Shown: in pieces, positions 5,991 through 6,157 of the stretch
Numbering within the stretch: position 1 is the stretch's first letter
How the letters are laid out: every line of letters starts with the position of its first letter
Assembly (NCBI GenBank): GCA_020634875.1
Contig: JACKAX010000053.1
Location: 1 to 6,157 of the forward strand
Direction: 5' to 3'
Source of the DNA: Anaerolineales bacterium
GTDB taxonomy: Bacteria > Chloroflexota > Anaerolineae > Anaerolineales > JABWBV01
DNA: 6,157 bases
Translations under genes and position numbers: made by a program
The notes under the pieces: generated by a model
What the model was told of the DNA's origin: nothing
What the model saw: only the letters and a program-made list of their open reading frames with translations
Database searches by the model: none

Positions 5991-6022
5991 TGGCTACTCC
6001 TTATATTTTGAATACCCCTAAA

Positions 6023-6034
6023 GGATAGCTATCC
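6023..6034. repeat. 12-bp perfect palindrome in the serine hydrolase leader region
   Basis: GGATAGCTATCC lies 33 bp upstream of the serine hydrolase start codon. It could be an operator or a chance palindrome; no matching second copy is in the window. Confidence 0.3.
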
Positions 6035-6075
6035 AGCCTGTGCTTGTGATCGGCAGTTCAGGTATAAATCTGCAG

Positions 6076-6109
6076 TAACCAAGTCGATCTTTGTTCAGCC
6101 TCTTGGTTA
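6076..6109. repeat. 8-bp inverted repeat (TAACCAAG / CTTGGTTA) with 18-nt spacer
   Basis: TAACCAAG at 6076-6083 is exactly inverted at 6102-6109. A small hairpin CCACC-ATTC-GGTGG (6120-6133) follows on the right. They sit about 90-145 bp upstream of the serine hydrolase and may be regulatory or the tail of a feature beyond the window. The TAACCA half resembles the dyads at 2630-2687, but the inner bases differ. Confidence 0.35.
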
Positions 6110-6157
6110 GGCATAAAGCCCACCATTCGGTGGACATAATTAAAAAGCGATCTGTGT

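Larger units (their letters stand above)
6018..6157 (-). other. Open frame running off the right edge, doubtful
   Basis: One minus-strand frame is open from the window edge to a TAG at 6018-6020 (about 46 codons). It contains the stretch MSTEWWALCLTKRLNKDRLG and ends in TSTGWIAIL. An ATG at 6135-6137 has no ribosome binding site, and I recognise no family. It could be the 3' end of a gene or gene remnant starting outside the window, or chance. It lies 28 bp before the serine hydrolase start codon and overlaps palindromes, which makes a live gene less likely. Confidence 0.15.

Noticed and set aside
6036..6130. tRNA or small RNA at the right edge
   Set aside because: No GGTTCGAATCC-like T-arm and no cloverleaf could be formed by eye; only short isolated stems are present.

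Overview
The window looks like an ordinary chromosomal stretch from a bacterium of moderate GC content. All four convincingly complete genes, plus one acetyltransferase gene, lie on the minus strand and use AGGAG/GGAG-type ribosome binding sites. The best guess is Chloroflexota (Anaerolineae-like). This rests on the Lnt-like membrane amidohydrolase, the serine hydrolase with a C-terminal membrane domain, and the CCTGTCCTGAGC..GTCGAAGG mini-repeat read through a coding region. It is an inference from recalled resemblance, with no ribosomal or marker gene present.

Reading in the direction of transcription (right to left): the right edge (about 5991-6157) holds short palindromes and an open frame running off the window, but no confident gene. 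Next comes a 659-residue secreted or membrane-anchored serine hydrolase of the class C beta-lactamase/esterase family (5990-4011), closed by a strong Rho-independent terminator (3989-3944). A TetR-family repressor (3838-3236) follows, with a good sigma70-type promoter whose -10 box lies inside an AT-rich inverted repeat, suggesting autoregulation. It is followed after 37 bp by a single-domain cupin (3198-2728), probably the same operon.

A 322-bp non-coding gap (2406-2727) is the most structured part of the window. It holds a cluster of three TAACCAGATGGTTA-like dyads with crossing complementarities, and a 96-bp element bounded by perfect 16-bp inverted repeats. It leads into a 512-residue apolipoprotein N-acyltransferase-like protein (2405-867). 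A 151-bp spacer with a period-9 inverted repeat precedes a GNAT acetyltransferase (715-50).

The genes do not form one evident pathway. The only functional coupling supported by layout is tetR-cupin. I see no phage, CRISPR, transposase, toxin-antitoxin or defence system, and no clear new multi-gene system. The noteworthy signals are the intergenic repeats and the atypical details of the Lnt-like and serine hydrolase proteins.
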